This document shows, piece by piece, positions 22,991 to 32,729 of a DNA stretch of 64,000 bases (position 1 is its first letter; every line of letters starts with the position of its first letter). This stretch comes from Branchiostoma floridae. Its lineage: Eukaryota; Chordata; Leptocardii; Amphioxiformes; Branchiostomatidae. The position numbers and the translations under genes are program-made. The stretch is taken from assembly GCF_000003815.2 (NCBI RefSeq), contig NC_049986.1, forward strand, positions 1,393,476 through 1,457,475. The letters are read 5' to 3'. Under the pieces are notes generated by a model. That model did no database searches, was not told where the DNA came from, and worked only from the letters and a program-made list of their open reading frames with translations.

Positions 22991-25231
22991 TCAGCTTGGT
23001 GGGCTCTTCCTTCCAGATGGACTCCAGAGAACCAAGGCCTTCCGCGCTGCTCCCAAGCGTGCCTGGATCTCTCGGCTACTTCCCGCTGATCCATCAATAA
23101 TGGCACCCAGGTACTTGAAGGTTGGTACTTGCTCTAGCTGGACCCCCTGGCAGAAGATCTTCAGTTCTGTGGGCTGTTTGGTTGCTGCCATGACCTTGGT
23201 CTTCTTGGTGCTAATCTCCAGGCTATACTCCATGGACACTGTGTGTACTAGGTCCAACAGCTCCTGCAGTCGCTCTGGTGATGTTGCTATCAGGCCAATG
23301 TCATCTGCGAACCTCAGGTTGTTAATGAGCCTTCCACTGATGTTGACGCCAATCCAGGAGAGTTCGTTGGCCGACTCCCTCATCACTGCTTCAGAGTAGA
23401 AGTTAAAACAGGCTGGGGAGACCAGGCATCCCTGCCGCACGCCTTTGGTGACTTCAAACCAGTCGGACAGCTCCTCCTCTACTCTCACTGCAGCCTGCTG
23501 ACGTCTGTACAGCTGTCGTAGTGAGTTGGTGATGTACTTGGGGACTCCCATTCTTTCCATCACTCTCCAGAGAATATTGAGTTTTACTGAGTCAAAGACT
23601 TTTTTATAGTCAATAAATGCCATATAAAGACTTACATTGCTCTCACGTGCTTTCTCCATGAGGATCCTGATGTTGAAAATCTGGCCCCTGGTTCCCACTT
23701 TCTTCCTGAACCCCATCTGTTCCTCAGCAAATTCCCTGTCTGCCATCCCCTCCATACGCTTCAGCAGGATGCGCAGTAGAATCTTGCTGACGTGGGATAT
23801 CAGGGCGATGGTGCGATGCTCTGAACAGTCCGAGGTTCCCGGCTTCTTGGGGATGGTGATGAAGACTGACCGTACCCAGTCTGTGGGCCATTCTCCAGTC
23901 CTCAGGACCTTGTTGCAGAGGTTGCACAGGGCTTTTGTCACAGTTGGGTTGTCAGTTTTCAGAAGTTCACCTGGAAGGTCATCTACGCCCGCTGCTTTGT
24001 TCTTTGGTAGCCGCTTGATGGCAAACTCTACTTCAGATTCTAGAATTTCCGGGAAGTGTTCGTCTACTGTCTCCTCACTGTCCTGTTCGTCATCAGTAAC
24101 AGAGTGCAGTGTATTGTCTTGGTACAGTTGTTCGCAGTACTGTTTCCATCGCTGTAAAATGCTCTGGAGATCAGTGAGCACCCGGTTATCCTCGCTCCTG
24201 ATGTTCCTTTGCTTAGGTTGGAAACCTCTCCGCAGCGACTTTATGATGCTGAAGGACTTCCTGGGTGAGCTGTTACTTCCAATGCCCTTCTCCATCACAG
24301 CACACTGCTCTTCCAGCCACCTTTCCTTGTCTGCTCTTGCCTGTCTTTGGACTTGTTTGTCCACCTCCCTGTAGAGCAAGTCTCCACTTTCTGTGTTGCG
24401 CTGCGTCTTCAGCTTCCGCCTTCTGTCTATCAGGTCAAGAGTGTCCTGTGATATCCATGGGTGGTTTGCTTTCCTAGGGGCCTTCCCCAACACTTTCTCT
24501 GCTGCAGCTTTGATAGCTTCTGTGAAGGAGGTTGAGAACTCATCCGGTGTTCTTTCCTCTTCAAGTAGGTTGAGAGCCTCAAATCTGTTTTGGACTTCAA
24601 CGTTGAAGGTTTCCCGTACTGCTGATGACTCCAGTGCCTCTAGGTTAAGGAGAGTTCTTCGTTTACTCCTGCCACACTTCTTTATCTTGAGCTTGAGGCT
24701 TGCTCCCACCATGTTGTGGTCTGATCCACAGTCAGGTCCAGGGTAGGCACGGGAGTTTGTGACGCACTTCCTCCATCTCTTACCGATGAGGATGAAGTCG
24801 ATCTGGTTCCTGTACCTGCATCCTGGGGACAGCCATGTGTAGCGCCTCCTCTCGTGATGCTTGAAGGCTGTGTTGGTTATGAAGAGACCATTCTCTTGGC
24901 AAAATTCCACAAGCCGTTCCCCTCTGTCGTTGGGAGTTCCTAGGCCGTAGGGTCCGCAGACATCATTTTCAAGCCTGTCTGCCCCTACTTTAGCATTGAA
25001 GTCCCCCAACACCAAGGCCATGTCCTGGCTTGGGCACTCAAGTAGTAGTTGTTGGACTTCTTCGTAGAACCTCTCCACTTCCTCGTCTGGGGCATCTGTG
25101 GTTGGGGCATACACCTGTACCATGTAGATGTTGAATGGGGATGCCTTAATGCGCACTAGAAGGATACGCTCATTCACAGCTTTGTAGGAGATCATGCTTT
25201 TTGCCAATGCTTTGAATAGCAAGACCGCCAC
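22991..25231 (-). CDS. LINE endonuclease/reverse transcriptase, main reading frame
   Basis: 746 codons without a stop, but no true 5' end: the first residues (GVAVLLFKALAKSMIS) are already inside the endonuclease. Visible motifs are VYAPTTDAP, LGDFNAKVG (catalytic D and N), IDFILI, SDHNMVG (catalytic S-D-H), then the reverse transcriptase: NKAAGVDDLPGELLK, EEQMGFRKKVGTRGQI, AFIDYKKVFDSV (first catalytic Asp region), VTKGVRQGCLVSP and LRFADDIGLIA (the F-A-D-D box). A one-base deletion near 23030 shifts the frame just after AARKAL; the other frame continues GSLESIWKEEPTKLRVL up to the inserted segment. Shows the order of an RTE/Jockey-like ORF2. The long intact frame implies recent activity. 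Confidence 0.9.
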   Translation of the reverse strand: MAVLLFKALAKSMISYKAVNERILLVRIKASPFNIYMVQVYAPTTDAPDEEVERFYEEVQQLLLECPSQDMALVLGDFNAKVGADRLENDVCGPYGLGTPNDRGERLVEFCQENGLFITNTAFKHHERRRYTWLSPGCRYRNQIDFILIGKRWRKCVTNSRAYPGPDCGSDHNMVGASLKLKIKKCGRSKRRTLLNLEALESSAVRETFNVEVQNRFEALNLLEEERTPDEFSTSFTEAIKAAAEKVLGKAPRKANHPWISQDTLDLIDRRRKLKTQRNTESGDLLYREVDKQVQRQARADKERWLEEQCAVMEKGIGSNSSPRKSFSIIKSLRRGFQPKQRNIRSEDNRVLTDLQSILQRWKQYCEQLYQDNTLHSVTDDEQDSEETVDEHFPEILESEVEFAIKRLPKNKAAGVDDLPGELLKTDNPTVTKALCNLCNKVLRTGEWPTDWVRSVFITIPKKPGTSDCSEHRTIALISHVSKILLRILLKRMEGMADREFAEEQMGFRKKVGTRGQIFNIRILMEKARESNVSLYMAFIDYKKVFDSVKLNILWRVMERMGVPKYITNSLRQLYRRQQAAVRVEEELSDWFEVTKGVRQGCLVSPACFNFYSEAVMRESANELSWIGVNISGRLINNLRFADDIGLIATSPERLQELLDLVHTVSMEYSLEISTKKTKVMAATKQPTELKIFCQGVQLEQVPTFKYLGAIIDGSAGSSREIQARLGAARKALVLWSPSGRKSPPS

Positions 25232-25739
25232 TCCTGCTCTATGTATTTCTCCCCTGAGTAGATAACCATCTCTCCATCTGTGGTAGACTCTACTCAGATT
25301 ATATTTCCAATAAGTAATATTTCACTCTAGTTACCCTTTATCTGCACCACGTGTTTACACACCATAAATGAGGACACAGCTGGGCCCTTCCAATAAAACA
25401 TATAAAAAACAGTAAAAATGGAAAATAGTAGAAATTCCCAAATAGACCTAGGTCACAAACTGTACTCCTCGGCCGACTAACTCCGCTGGCGTGTTATCCG
25501 CCTTTTTTAAAAATTCTACCAATTTCTACTTTTATTTTCAGTGATATGTGGAGCCTGGCATAGGCTAAAAAATCTGCCTTTTACTTCAAACATTCTTGAT
25601 AAGTTGGCTCCAAACATCCTGTCAATATTAATATCATAAATGGATTAGACTCTGTACTACAGAGTAAAGGGGGTCTACACCAGACTGGCTGGATGGATAA
25701 TGGTCTGGTGTCACAGCAGACGACGCGGGATTAGGGGAC

Positions 25740-26035
25740 CATCCATTGAGAAAGGGAGGGGTGCGAACTCCAGACAAATTAAGCATGTAGCGCAAAAAGG
25801 AAGTGTGCTGCGCAAAAAAAGAAAGTGTGCAGCGGAAAAAAAATCAATGTGTCGCGCGCAGACAAAAGAAGGATGTCGCGCAGAAAAAATGTAAATGTGT
25901 TGCACGGAGAAAAGTAAATGCAGCGCGAAAAATATAAGTGTGTTGCGCAGAAAATCCATATTTTGTTGACCAGAAAATATAGGTGTGTTGACTCGGAAAA
26001 TAGGTGTGTAGCACATTGTTGATGTCGGCCACGGT
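25740..26035. repeat. Short tandem repeat around GTGTTGCGCAGAAAA, copy 2 (expanded)
   Basis: About ten degenerate units of about 22-30 bp of the form (A)AGTGTGTTGCGCAGAAAA. Module-matched to 20519-20690 and 27715-27900. It sits in intron 2 of C4-like copy A, just downstream of exon 2. Confidence 0.65.
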
Positions 26036-26083
26036 ACTTTTCATTTATTTTCCCAGTCTTAAAATATGGAAGTCGGAACTTAC

Positions 26084-26468
26084 CACGAGATTCCTGAGCT
26101 CTGTCAGCTCCTGCTGCAGGTCTGACATGGTCTGACGTACGTCTGACGTAGCTTCTGCTGCAGGTCTGACGTAGACCAGCGGCATGAGGACGGCGCACAC
26201 CAGCACCCCGCCAATACAGCCTCCCGCCAGGAGCACCAGGCCCGTCCGCCGCCGCCCGCCCTGCCTCTTGTACGGCCGAGTCATGCCCAGATCCGCCAGG
26301 GAAGGGGCGAAGCCTACATAGAATGAAACACAATGTAACAAATGTCAAAATTCAAAGGAAGAGAAAAAGCGGCTATTTTTTTCCGGTAAGGAAAAGAGTG
26401 AAAATTTTGTCACAGAAAACTTTTCATGATAGCCTACCTTGGTCCATGGCAACTTTTTCCACTGACAT
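26084..26468 (-). CDS. Short-chain collagen C4-like gene, copy A, exons 1-2 (membrane anchor and coiled coil)
   Basis: Exon 1: ATG at 26468-26466 to 26438, MSVEKVAMDQ plus one base, donor AAG|GTAGGC. Exon 2: 26313-26084 between TCTATGTAG and GTG|GTAAGT. Joined they give about 87 residues: a short cytoplasmic N-terminus with basic residues (MTRPYKRQGGRRR), one hydrophobic segment (GLVLLAGGCIGGVLVCAVLM), then a heptad-like stretch (SDVRQTMSDLQQELTELRNL). This is the layout of a type II membrane protein with a trimerising stalk, as seen at the N-terminus of C4-like and collectin-like proteins. It lies upstream, on the same strand, of exons 3 and 4 (19947-20097, 18083-18578), and the phases fit (exon 2 ends and exon 3 starts in phase 0). 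Linking the exons is inference, as the intron is about 6 kb and holds a LINE. Confidence 0.65.
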
Positions 26469-27104
26469 TTTCACGGCACAAATGTTGTCTTCAAGAAGGG
26501 AACGAAAAGCGGCACAATCCAACAGTTGGTCGACTTTATCTGACGCGTTGTAACGAAGCGACGTAACTACTTTTAAAAGAACACTAGGGGGTCTACAAAA
26601 ATTTAAGAAAAATGTTGGACGTCTAGTTAAATAGCCTATGCGGAAATGTTTTATGGTATCTGGTTGTGTGGCTGTGTACTTCATACTTGTAAGTAGCATA
26701 TATGCAATCAACTCATCATTCTCATTAAAAGATATTAAGTAAATTCTGGTTGAAAGCCTGACACCCCTCCGATCCTATATAGTCCACTCCTCACGTTATG
26801 GTCGTTCTTGGTCTTTGAATTGGCATTCATGCTTTGTTTTGCACCTAATAAGACTTTTTGTTCAAGACGAACTTGAAACTCCTCCTTCCCCCCTGCCACG
26901 AAATCAATCCCGAGCGAGTTCTAATTAAGGCCACAGCAAGTACGTTTTTTGGATGAAATCAGCGCGCTCATTAGTTTTCGCCTGATTTCAGAAAAAAAAT
27001 CCTTCTTTGGAAATTGTCAACATGACGAGAAAGCACCAAATTGGGAAAATATGTTACGTTATAGCCTCATTACTTTACTTGTAGAAATAAGATTTGTCTT
27101 TGAT
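26469..27104. other. Spacer between inverted arms; 5' flank of copy A
   Basis: Contains the presumed 5' UTR and promoter of copy A (reading leftwards from about 26600). No TATA box is convincing. The short frames at 26424-26711 and 26949-27179 are not recognised. Confidence 0.4.
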
Positions 27105-27714
27105 ATGTTTTATTGGAAGGGTCTAGCTGTGTCCTCATTTATGGTGTGTAAAGACGTGGTGCAGATAAAAGGTAACTAGAGTGAAATATAAGCTATTTCA
27201 AATATAATCTGAGTAGAGAGTACTGTTCGTCAGGCTAGGTAGGAATGGCTTGTTGCGTTTCTGTGTAACTTGTTTGTGGAGAAATGTACCGAGGAAGCCT
27301 CATACTTGCACCGAGGACATTGCTTGCACGGTATCGGAGCCGTTTCCAAAAGTACAATGTACAATGTAACTTAAAAACTGACGAAAGACAACGGATGTTG
27401 TCTGATTTGTCTGACCGTGTCCAAAATCATAGACACTTGAATAAATGCTTTTAGGCGCAATTTGTAAACTGACTGCATTATCCCTGTTGTCGCTGTGCAT
27501 GTGACGAAGGTGAAAGAATGCGTTATGATTGCAGCAGAACGCAATGTTAAAATGATCTAACCAGGACAAAAAACTATAACCTTAATCGATATCAATCTAA
27601 ACAGTCAAAGTACTAGCCTAAAGACATATAAACACAATCTATGGCGCCATAATATCAAGAAAAGTACTCAAAACGCGACAGGCGACTGCTTCGGAAAGGT
27701 TTCAATGCGATCTT

Positions 27715-27900
27715 CGTTTGACATGATTAAGGACCGTCTATTGAGAAAAGGAGGCGTGGAACTCTAGAACGCACTGCATAAAAAGTAAGTGTGCAGCACA
27801 AAGAAGTAGGTGTGTTGCGCAGAAACTAAGTGCGTTGACCGGTACCAAAAAAAACTAGGTGTGTTGCACATTTTTGCTGTCGTCTACAGTAGAAAAGGGT
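27715..27900. repeat. Short tandem repeat around GTGTTGCGCAGAAA, copy 3
   Basis: Arm-B partner of 20519-20690, with few units: AAGTAAGTGTGCAGCACAAA, GTAGGTGTGTTGCGCAGAAA, AGTGCGTTGACCGG. Confidence 0.6.
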
Positions 27901-28304
27901 ATTTCTTAAATGTGAAGTACAATCTAAGAAAGAAGGGTTGATCGCGAAACTCAAACCGGGAAAGACTTATCGGGTCGTGTGGCGGGATCTGTAACTTGCT
28001 CAAGTTGTGAATTCAGGGACCTCCGCTTTACATCCCTTTTAGAGGACGTCCCTAGCCGTTTGTTCCTGAGTCGAGTGAGGCAATTGTGTCAAGTTAATTT
28101 CATCGACAGCCCCGAAAGCAACATCATTATCCCCAAGGAAACCTGACAAAGCTCTCAACAACACAACACCAAAACAAAACAATCGTTGGAAAATGGTAAC
28201 AAATTCACGCCCCGTACTGTTAAGGATCATTGGGGTAAGGAGATGGGGTATTGTCTACCTGATTTCTTTCCATCTGTTACAAATAGATTACCCTTCCGGC
28301 ACAG

Positions 28305-28455
28305 GCCGTCTCACCTGGTACAGAGGACCGAGAGAACGGCACTGCTGCGGGCGGGGCGCACAGGGAGTGGAGAGCGCCCGACAAGTCCATCGGGCACGTG
28401 TACGTGCGGTGGGGGAGGGAGAACTGTGGTGAAAACGCCGAGACTATCTATTCCG
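28305..28455 (+). CDS. Short-chain collagen C4-like gene, copy B, penultimate exon
   Basis: 151 nt between the acceptor CCGGCACAG and the donor CCG|GTAAGC. It encodes AVSPGTEDRENGTAAGG, then APDKSIGHVYVRWGRENCG and ETIYS. It differs from copy A exon 3 at only a few bases. No upstream exon with a start codon is found on this strand, because arm B stops short of exons 1-2, so an intact transcript would need an unseen upstream exon or promoter. Confidence 0.75.
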
Positions 28456-28784
28456 GTAAGCAAATAGAAGACACGAACGACTTACAGTAAAAGAATATCG
28501 TTTCAGTTAATGTCGTGTCAACAATTTGTCATCCTTCAATCAATTTACTCACACTTACATTGGAAACATATAACCTTTTACATGCAGATATCATAAATAC
28601 AATAGTGAGTGTTTTTTTTCCGTATACCTTTATTCCCAGTTCAAGTACATATTTCAATCAATGGATATATACATATTTCAATGGATAGATACATATCGGT
28701 TCAGACATAGTGGGTATATACATATTTCAGGTCAAGTACAATGTGTACGTTCATATTTCGGTTCGAGTACAATGGGTGCGTTTA

Positions 28785-28900
28785 TATCTCGGTTCAAGTA
28801 CACTGGGTACCTATTTCAGTTCAAGTACACTGGGTACCTATTTCAGTTCAAGTACAGTGGGTACCTATTTCAGTTCAAGTACACTGGGTACATAATTTAG
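28785..28900 (+). repeat. 27-bp tandem repeat in copy B intron
   Basis: Four units of TTCAAGTACACTGGGTACCT plus ATTTCAG, and more diverged ones upstream back to about 28650. An identical array is at 32358-32473 in copy C. Confidence 0.85.
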
Positions 28901-29156
28901 TTCAAATACAATGGCTACATATACAATCACAATAGTGAGTGTTTACTTATATTATAAGTTCTTGTTTAAGGGCTAATTGCAACAAGAAGCATTACAGTAT
29001 GTGGAAAAGAAATGACTTAAGTATAGATAACAATCGTGCCAAGTTTTATTGGCTATTATTCTGATCTGGACTGCTGGGAACAACAACCCAAGCTTTTTGG
29101 GTTCGACTTCTTTTCTGGAAGCAGTGGATATTCAGAACCATCCTGTCCTTTCACAG

Positions 29157-29653
29157 GTGTTGTGGGGAGTGGTTATTACCACCACCACGGAGGAGGAAGT
29201 GACCACCAGTGCCTGCCCATGGAAGGTGTGGAGTGGAACAACACAGTGGCTGGCTATCAGCACCGTAGCTACATGTACGGGACAGAGTACGAGGTTGAAA
29301 GTGATGGGTATTTCTCTACAGACAACATGGGGTCCATCACCATCCCTGAGGACTATGACGTCCCCTGCTCGGTGTGTCATGTGCTTCGGTCCGCACACGT
29401 CATGATCCCCGCTCGCCTGTCCTGTCCCACGGACTGGATTAAGGAGTACAGCGGGTACCTGATGTCAGAAAAGCACGACCACAACGGCAACAAGAACTTC
29501 ATCTGTGTGGACGGAGCTCCTAATATAAGGGCGGAAACCTCTACCAGTAACAGCGCAGCCCATCTATACCTGGTGGAGGCGTCATGTGGCTCTCTTCCAT
29601 GTGGGCCCTACATCAGTGGCTATGAGCTGACCTGTGTGGTCTGCACCATGTGA
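29157..29653 (+). CDS. Short-chain collagen C4-like gene, copy B, last exon
   Basis: The acceptor TTTCACAG precedes 29157; the exon completes the split Gly codon and encodes 164 residues to TGA (29651-29653). Features are VVGSGYYHHHGGGSDHQCLP, YMYGTEYEVESDGYFSTDN, PEDYDVPCSVCHV, MIPARLSCPTDWIKEYSGYL, NFICVDGAPN and YLVEASCGSLPCGPYISGYE ending VVCTM. The frame is intact, unlike copy A. Conserved cysteines fit an extracellular C4-like terminal module. An open frame continues upstream through the intron end to about 29036, but it has no ATG and begins before the polypyrimidine tract; the spliced exon is preferred. Confidence 0.85.
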
Positions 29654-29857
29654 ACAACCAGTTATTCAACTGGGCGATAACGTCCGCATATTTCCCTTCA
29701 CTATCCGGCCTTACAAGTGTGTTTTTGTTTTTGTCTGATAAAATTCACACTGCTTTTGTGTGTTTACAAGCCATTGTTTTGTGATTGCGATTTTTTTGTG
29801 TCATACGAAGGAGTTGTGTATTTTGTGTAATACAAGTGATCTGTGTCCGTTTTTAGG

Positions 29858-31862
29858 CCTTGAAGGCCATCTATGGGCCTCCTCGTTCTGGAACTTCACC
29901 ACTGCTAGCCGCAGATGGTGCCACCCTACTGACCGACAAGGATAAAATCCTGGCAAGGTGGGCTGAGCACTTCAGAAAGGTCCTAAATCAACCCTCCTCC
30001 ATTAATGATGACATCATCAATGACATGCCTCAAGTACCTGTCAATAGGTCTCTGGATGAACCTCCAACTGAACTGGAGGTCCATCATGCAATTCATCTTC
30101 TCTCAAATGGCAAAGCACCAGGCTCTGACTCCATCCCAGCCGAAGTATACAAGGCAGGGGGACCGGTCTTGGTGGAGAAACTTACAGAGCTATTTCAGTC
30201 CCTGTGGCAGAAAAATGACATCCCGCAGGAATTTAAAGATGCCTCAATTGTACACCTTTACAAAAGGAAAGGTAACAGACAGTCCTGTGATAACCACAGA
30301 GGAATTTCCTTACTCGTCATAGCAGGGAAAATTCTTGCTAGAGTACTCCTGGACCGACTCATCCAGCACATGGATGCACACCTGCCTGAGAGTCAGTGTG
30401 GTTTCCGCAAAGGACGAGGAACAACCGACATGATATTTGCTGCGAGGCAGCTTCAAGAAAAGTGTCAAGAGCAGAACAGGGATCTTTACACAACATTTGT
30501 CGATCTGACAAAAGCTTTCGACAATGTCAATCGAGAGGGACTGTGGAAGATTATGGGAAAGTATGGCTGCCCTAGCAAATTCATCAGCATGGTGCGTCAA
30601 TTCCATGACGGAATGCAGGCCAGAGTGCTGGATGCTGGCGACTCATCCGACGCGTTTGCAGTGACGAATGGAGTCAAGCAGGGCTGCGTTCTCGCCCCCA
30701 CGCTCTTCAGCATGATGTTTACAGCCATGTTGTCAAATGCCTACGCTGACGATGACGACACAAACATCCCAATTCGCTTCCGGACTGATGGCAGGCTCTT
30801 TAACCTGCAGAGGCTCAAGGCAAGGACGAAGGTCCAGGAGACGTCAGTGCGGGACTTCCTTTTCGCGGATGACAGCGCACTGAATGCTGCTTCAGAGGTG
30901 AAGATGCAGCAGAGCATGGACCGTTTCTCCATTGCCTCAGACAACTTTGGTCTGACAATAAGCACAAAGAAGACGGAGGTTCTGTACCAACCTGCACCAC
31001 AAAAGCCCTACTTAGAACCAGTAATCACTGTCAACGGAGAAACTCTGAAAGCAGTTGAAAAGTTCAGGTACCTTGGTAGCACGCTGTCCAGATCTGCCAA
31101 CATAGACAGTGAGGTAGATGCAAGAATTGCCCTGGCAAGCTCCTCCTTCGGCCGGCTACGTGCCTCAGTGTGGGAGAGGAGAGGCATCAGACTGTCCACG
31201 AAGCTGAAAGTGTACAAAGCAGTTGTACTACCGACCTTACTTTACGCCTGCGAGACATGGACTGTCTATGCACGCCATGCCAGAAAACTTCATCGCTTCC
31301 ACATAAACTGTCTGAAAAAGTTGATGAAGATCACATGGCAAGACAAGATACCTGACACAGAAGTTCTCTCCCGGGCCAACATGTGGAGCATCCACACCTT
31401 GCTAAGGAGAGCCCAACTGAGATGGGCGGGCCACATGGTAAGAATGCCAGACACACGCCTACCCAAGAGACTCCTCTATGGTGAGCTTGCAGAAGGCAAG
31501 CGTGCGCAGGGGGGACAGAAAAAGCGATTCAAGGACACGCTAAAAGCCGCTCTAAAGGGCTTCAACATAGACACTCAGTCTTGGGAAGCATCAGCCCTTG
31601 ACCGCTCTGCCTGGCGAAGCCACATCAACAGTGGCGCAACACTTCACGAACAGAACAGAATCGATGATGCTGTTAGAAAGCGAGCGTCCAGAGCCGTTCC
31701 CGCACCATCTACTACTACTTCAGCAACCCACCTGTGTCCTGTCTGTGGCAGAACCTTCAGAGCTCGTATTGGACTCATCAGCCACAGCAGGACTCACAAA
31801 TCCTGACGAGACACGTGATGCCTTGGTCATCGTCGACGCCGACGGACGAACAAGGAAGGAAA
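29858..31862 (+). mobile_element. 5'-truncated non-LTR retrotransposon between 1.57-kb direct repeats
   Basis: Starts abruptly in mid-protein at 29858 and ends in a short 3' UTR with a (GGAA)-like tail (GACGAACAAGGAAGGAAA) at 31862. There is no ordinary short target duplication. Instead the 1,568-bp segment on its left is repeated directly on its right. Confidence 0.9.
29860..31806 (+). CDS. LINE reverse transcriptase (C-terminal two thirds of ORF2)
   Basis: 648 codons, open throughout, stop at 31804-31806. It begins inside the linker after the endonuclease (KAIYGPPRSGTSPLLAADG). Reverse-transcriptase boxes are NGKAPGSDSIPAEVYKAGG, LYKRKGNRQSCDNHRGISLL, SQCGFRKGRGTTDMIF, TFVDLTKAFDNVNREGLW, VTNGVKQGCVLAPTLFSMMF and RDFLFADDSALNAAS (F-A-D-D). 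The C-terminus carries a C2H2-type finger (CPVCGRTFRARIGLISHSRT). The endonuclease and any ORF1 are missing through 5' truncation. The uninterrupted frame says the insertion is recent. Confidence 0.92.
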   Translation: MKAIYGPPRSGTSPLLAADGATLLTDKDKILARWAEHFRKVLNQPSSINDDIINDMPQVPVNRSLDEPPTELEVHHAIHLLSNGKAPGSDSIPAEVYKAGGPVLVEKLTELFQSLWQKNDIPQEFKDASIVHLYKRKGNRQSCDNHRGISLLVIAGKILARVLLDRLIQHMDAHLPESQCGFRKGRGTTDMIFAARQLQEKCQEQNRDLYTTFVDLTKAFDNVNREGLWKIMGKYGCPSKFISMVRQFHDGMQARVLDAGDSSDAFAVTNGVKQGCVLAPTLFSMMFTAMLSNAYADDDDTNIPIRFRTDGRLFNLQRLKARTKVQETSVRDFLFADDSALNAASEVKMQQSMDRFSIASDNFGLTISTKKTEVLYQPAPQKPYLEPVITVNGETLKAVEKFRYLGSTLSRSANIDSEVDARIALASSSFGRLRASVWERRGIRLSTKLKVYKAVVLPTLLYACETWTVYARHARKLHRFHINCLKKLMKITWQDKIPDTEVLSRANMWSIHTLLRRAQLRWAGHMVRMPDTRLPKRLLYGELAEGKRAQGGQKKRFKDTLKAALKGFNIDTQSWEASALDRSAWRSHINSGATLHEQNRIDDAVRKRASRAVPAPSTTTSATHLCPVCGRTFRARIGLISHSRTHKS

Positions 31863-31877
31863 ACCCTTCCGGCACAG

Positions 31878-32028
31878 GCCGTCTCACCTGGTACAGAGGA
31901 CCGAGAGAACGGCACTGCTGCGGGCGGGGCGCACAGGGAGTGGAGAGCGCCCGACAAGTCCATCGGGCACGTGTACGTGCGGTGGGGGAGGGAGAACTGT
32001 GGTGAAAACGCCGAGACTATCTATTCCG
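31878..32028 (+). CDS. Short-chain collagen C4-like gene, copy C, penultimate exon
   Basis: Same 151-nt exon as 28305-28455. Only 15 bp of the original upstream intron survive (ACCCTTCCGGCACAG); the bases before it are the purine-rich retrotransposon tail, so the acceptor lacks its normal polypyrimidine tract and branch region and may splice poorly. A frame open from the retrotransposon side runs into this exon without a stop but has no supporting start. Confidence 0.65.
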
Positions 32029-32357
32029 GTAAGCAAATAGAAGACACGAACGACTTACAGTAAAAGAATATCGTTTCAGTTAATGTCGTGTCAACAATTT
32101 GTCATCCTTCAATCAATTTACTCACACTTACATTGGAAACATATAACCTTTTACATGCAGATATCATAAATACAATAGTGAGTGTTTTTTTTCCGTATAC
32201 CTTTATTCCCAGTTCAAGTACATATTTCAATCAATGGATATATACATATTTCAATGGATAGATACATATCGGTTCAGACATAGTGGGTATATACATATTT
32301 CAGGTCAAGTACAATGTGTACGTTCATATTTCGGTTCGAGTACAATGGGTGCGTTTA

Positions 32358-32473
32358 TATCTCGGTTCAAGTACACTGGGTACCTATTTCAGTTCAAGTA
32401 CACTGGGTACCTATTTCAGTTCAAGTACAGTGGGTACCTATTTCAGTTCAAGTACACTGGGTACATAATTTAG
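32358..32473 (+). repeat. 27-bp tandem repeat in copy C intron
   Basis: Same units as 28785-28900, with the same unit number, consistent with a very recent block duplication. Confidence 0.85.
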
Positions 32474-32729
32474 TTCAAATACAATGGCTACATATACAAT
32501 CACAATAGTGAGTGTTTACTTATATTATAAGTTCTTGTTTAAGGGCTAATTGCAACAAGAAGCATTACAGTATGTGGAAAAGAAATGACTTAAGTATAGA
32601 TAACAATCGTGCCAAGTTTTATTGGCTATTATTCTGATCTGGACTGCTGGGAACAACAACCCAAGCTTTTTGGGTTCGACTTCTTTTCTGGAAGCAGTGG
32701 ATATTCAGAACCATCCTGTCCTTTCACAG

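Larger units (their letters stand above)
21200..25282 (-). mobile_element. LINE (apurinic-type endonuclease plus reverse transcriptase), 5'-truncated, with 9-bp target duplication
   Basis: Flanked by GTAGACTCT at 21191-21199 and 25283-25291. The partner arm at 27.2 kb has the uninterrupted site, showing the insertion point directly. The minus-strand 3' end is a (GGTGA)n tail (plus strand CTCACCTCACCTCACC at 21207-21222). The 5' end begins inside the endonuclease domain. A separate 1,315-bp segment (21646-22960) interrupts the C-terminal region. It lies in the large intron of C4-like copy A. Confidence 0.9.
18016..25395 (-). repeat. Inverted duplication, arm A
   Basis: The sequence from the C4-like last exon through exon 3, its upstream introns and the stretch 25283-25395 matches 27105-29857 in inverse orientation. 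Examples are TACCTAGCCTGACGAAC at 21178 against its inverse at 27226, and ACACCATAAATGAGGACACA at about 25358 against its inverse near 27140. Arm A is longer because it carries MITE copy 3 (18804-19716) and a LINE (21200-25282). Divergence is at the level of scattered substitutions and small indels. Confidence 0.85.
27105..29857 (+). repeat. Inverted duplication, arm B
   Basis: Inverse counterpart of arm A. It carries exons equivalent to A exons 3 and 4 on the plus strand, but the homology ends (about 27105) before reaching exons 1-2, so this arm lacks the membrane-anchor exons. Neither MITE copy 3 nor the LINE is present here. Confidence 0.85.
28290..29857 (+). repeat. 1,568-bp direct repeat, left copy
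   Basis: Matches 31863-33430 at a constant offset of 3,573 bp. Every block I compared is identical, including both exons, the intron with its 27-bp array and the 3' flank. It ends exactly where the retrotransposon at 29858 begins. On its left side the homology to arm A continues unbroken, so the left junction is ancestral. Confidence 0.95.

Noticed and set aside
22717-23106. 129-codon minus-strand frame inside the LINE insertion
   Set aside because: It crosses the insertion border at 22960, mixing element and LINE sequence, and matches no family.
29036-29156. Upstream extension of the copy B last exon (open frame from 29036)
   Set aside because: No ATG; it includes the polypyrimidine tract, and the acceptor at 29156 joins the penultimate exon in the correct phase.
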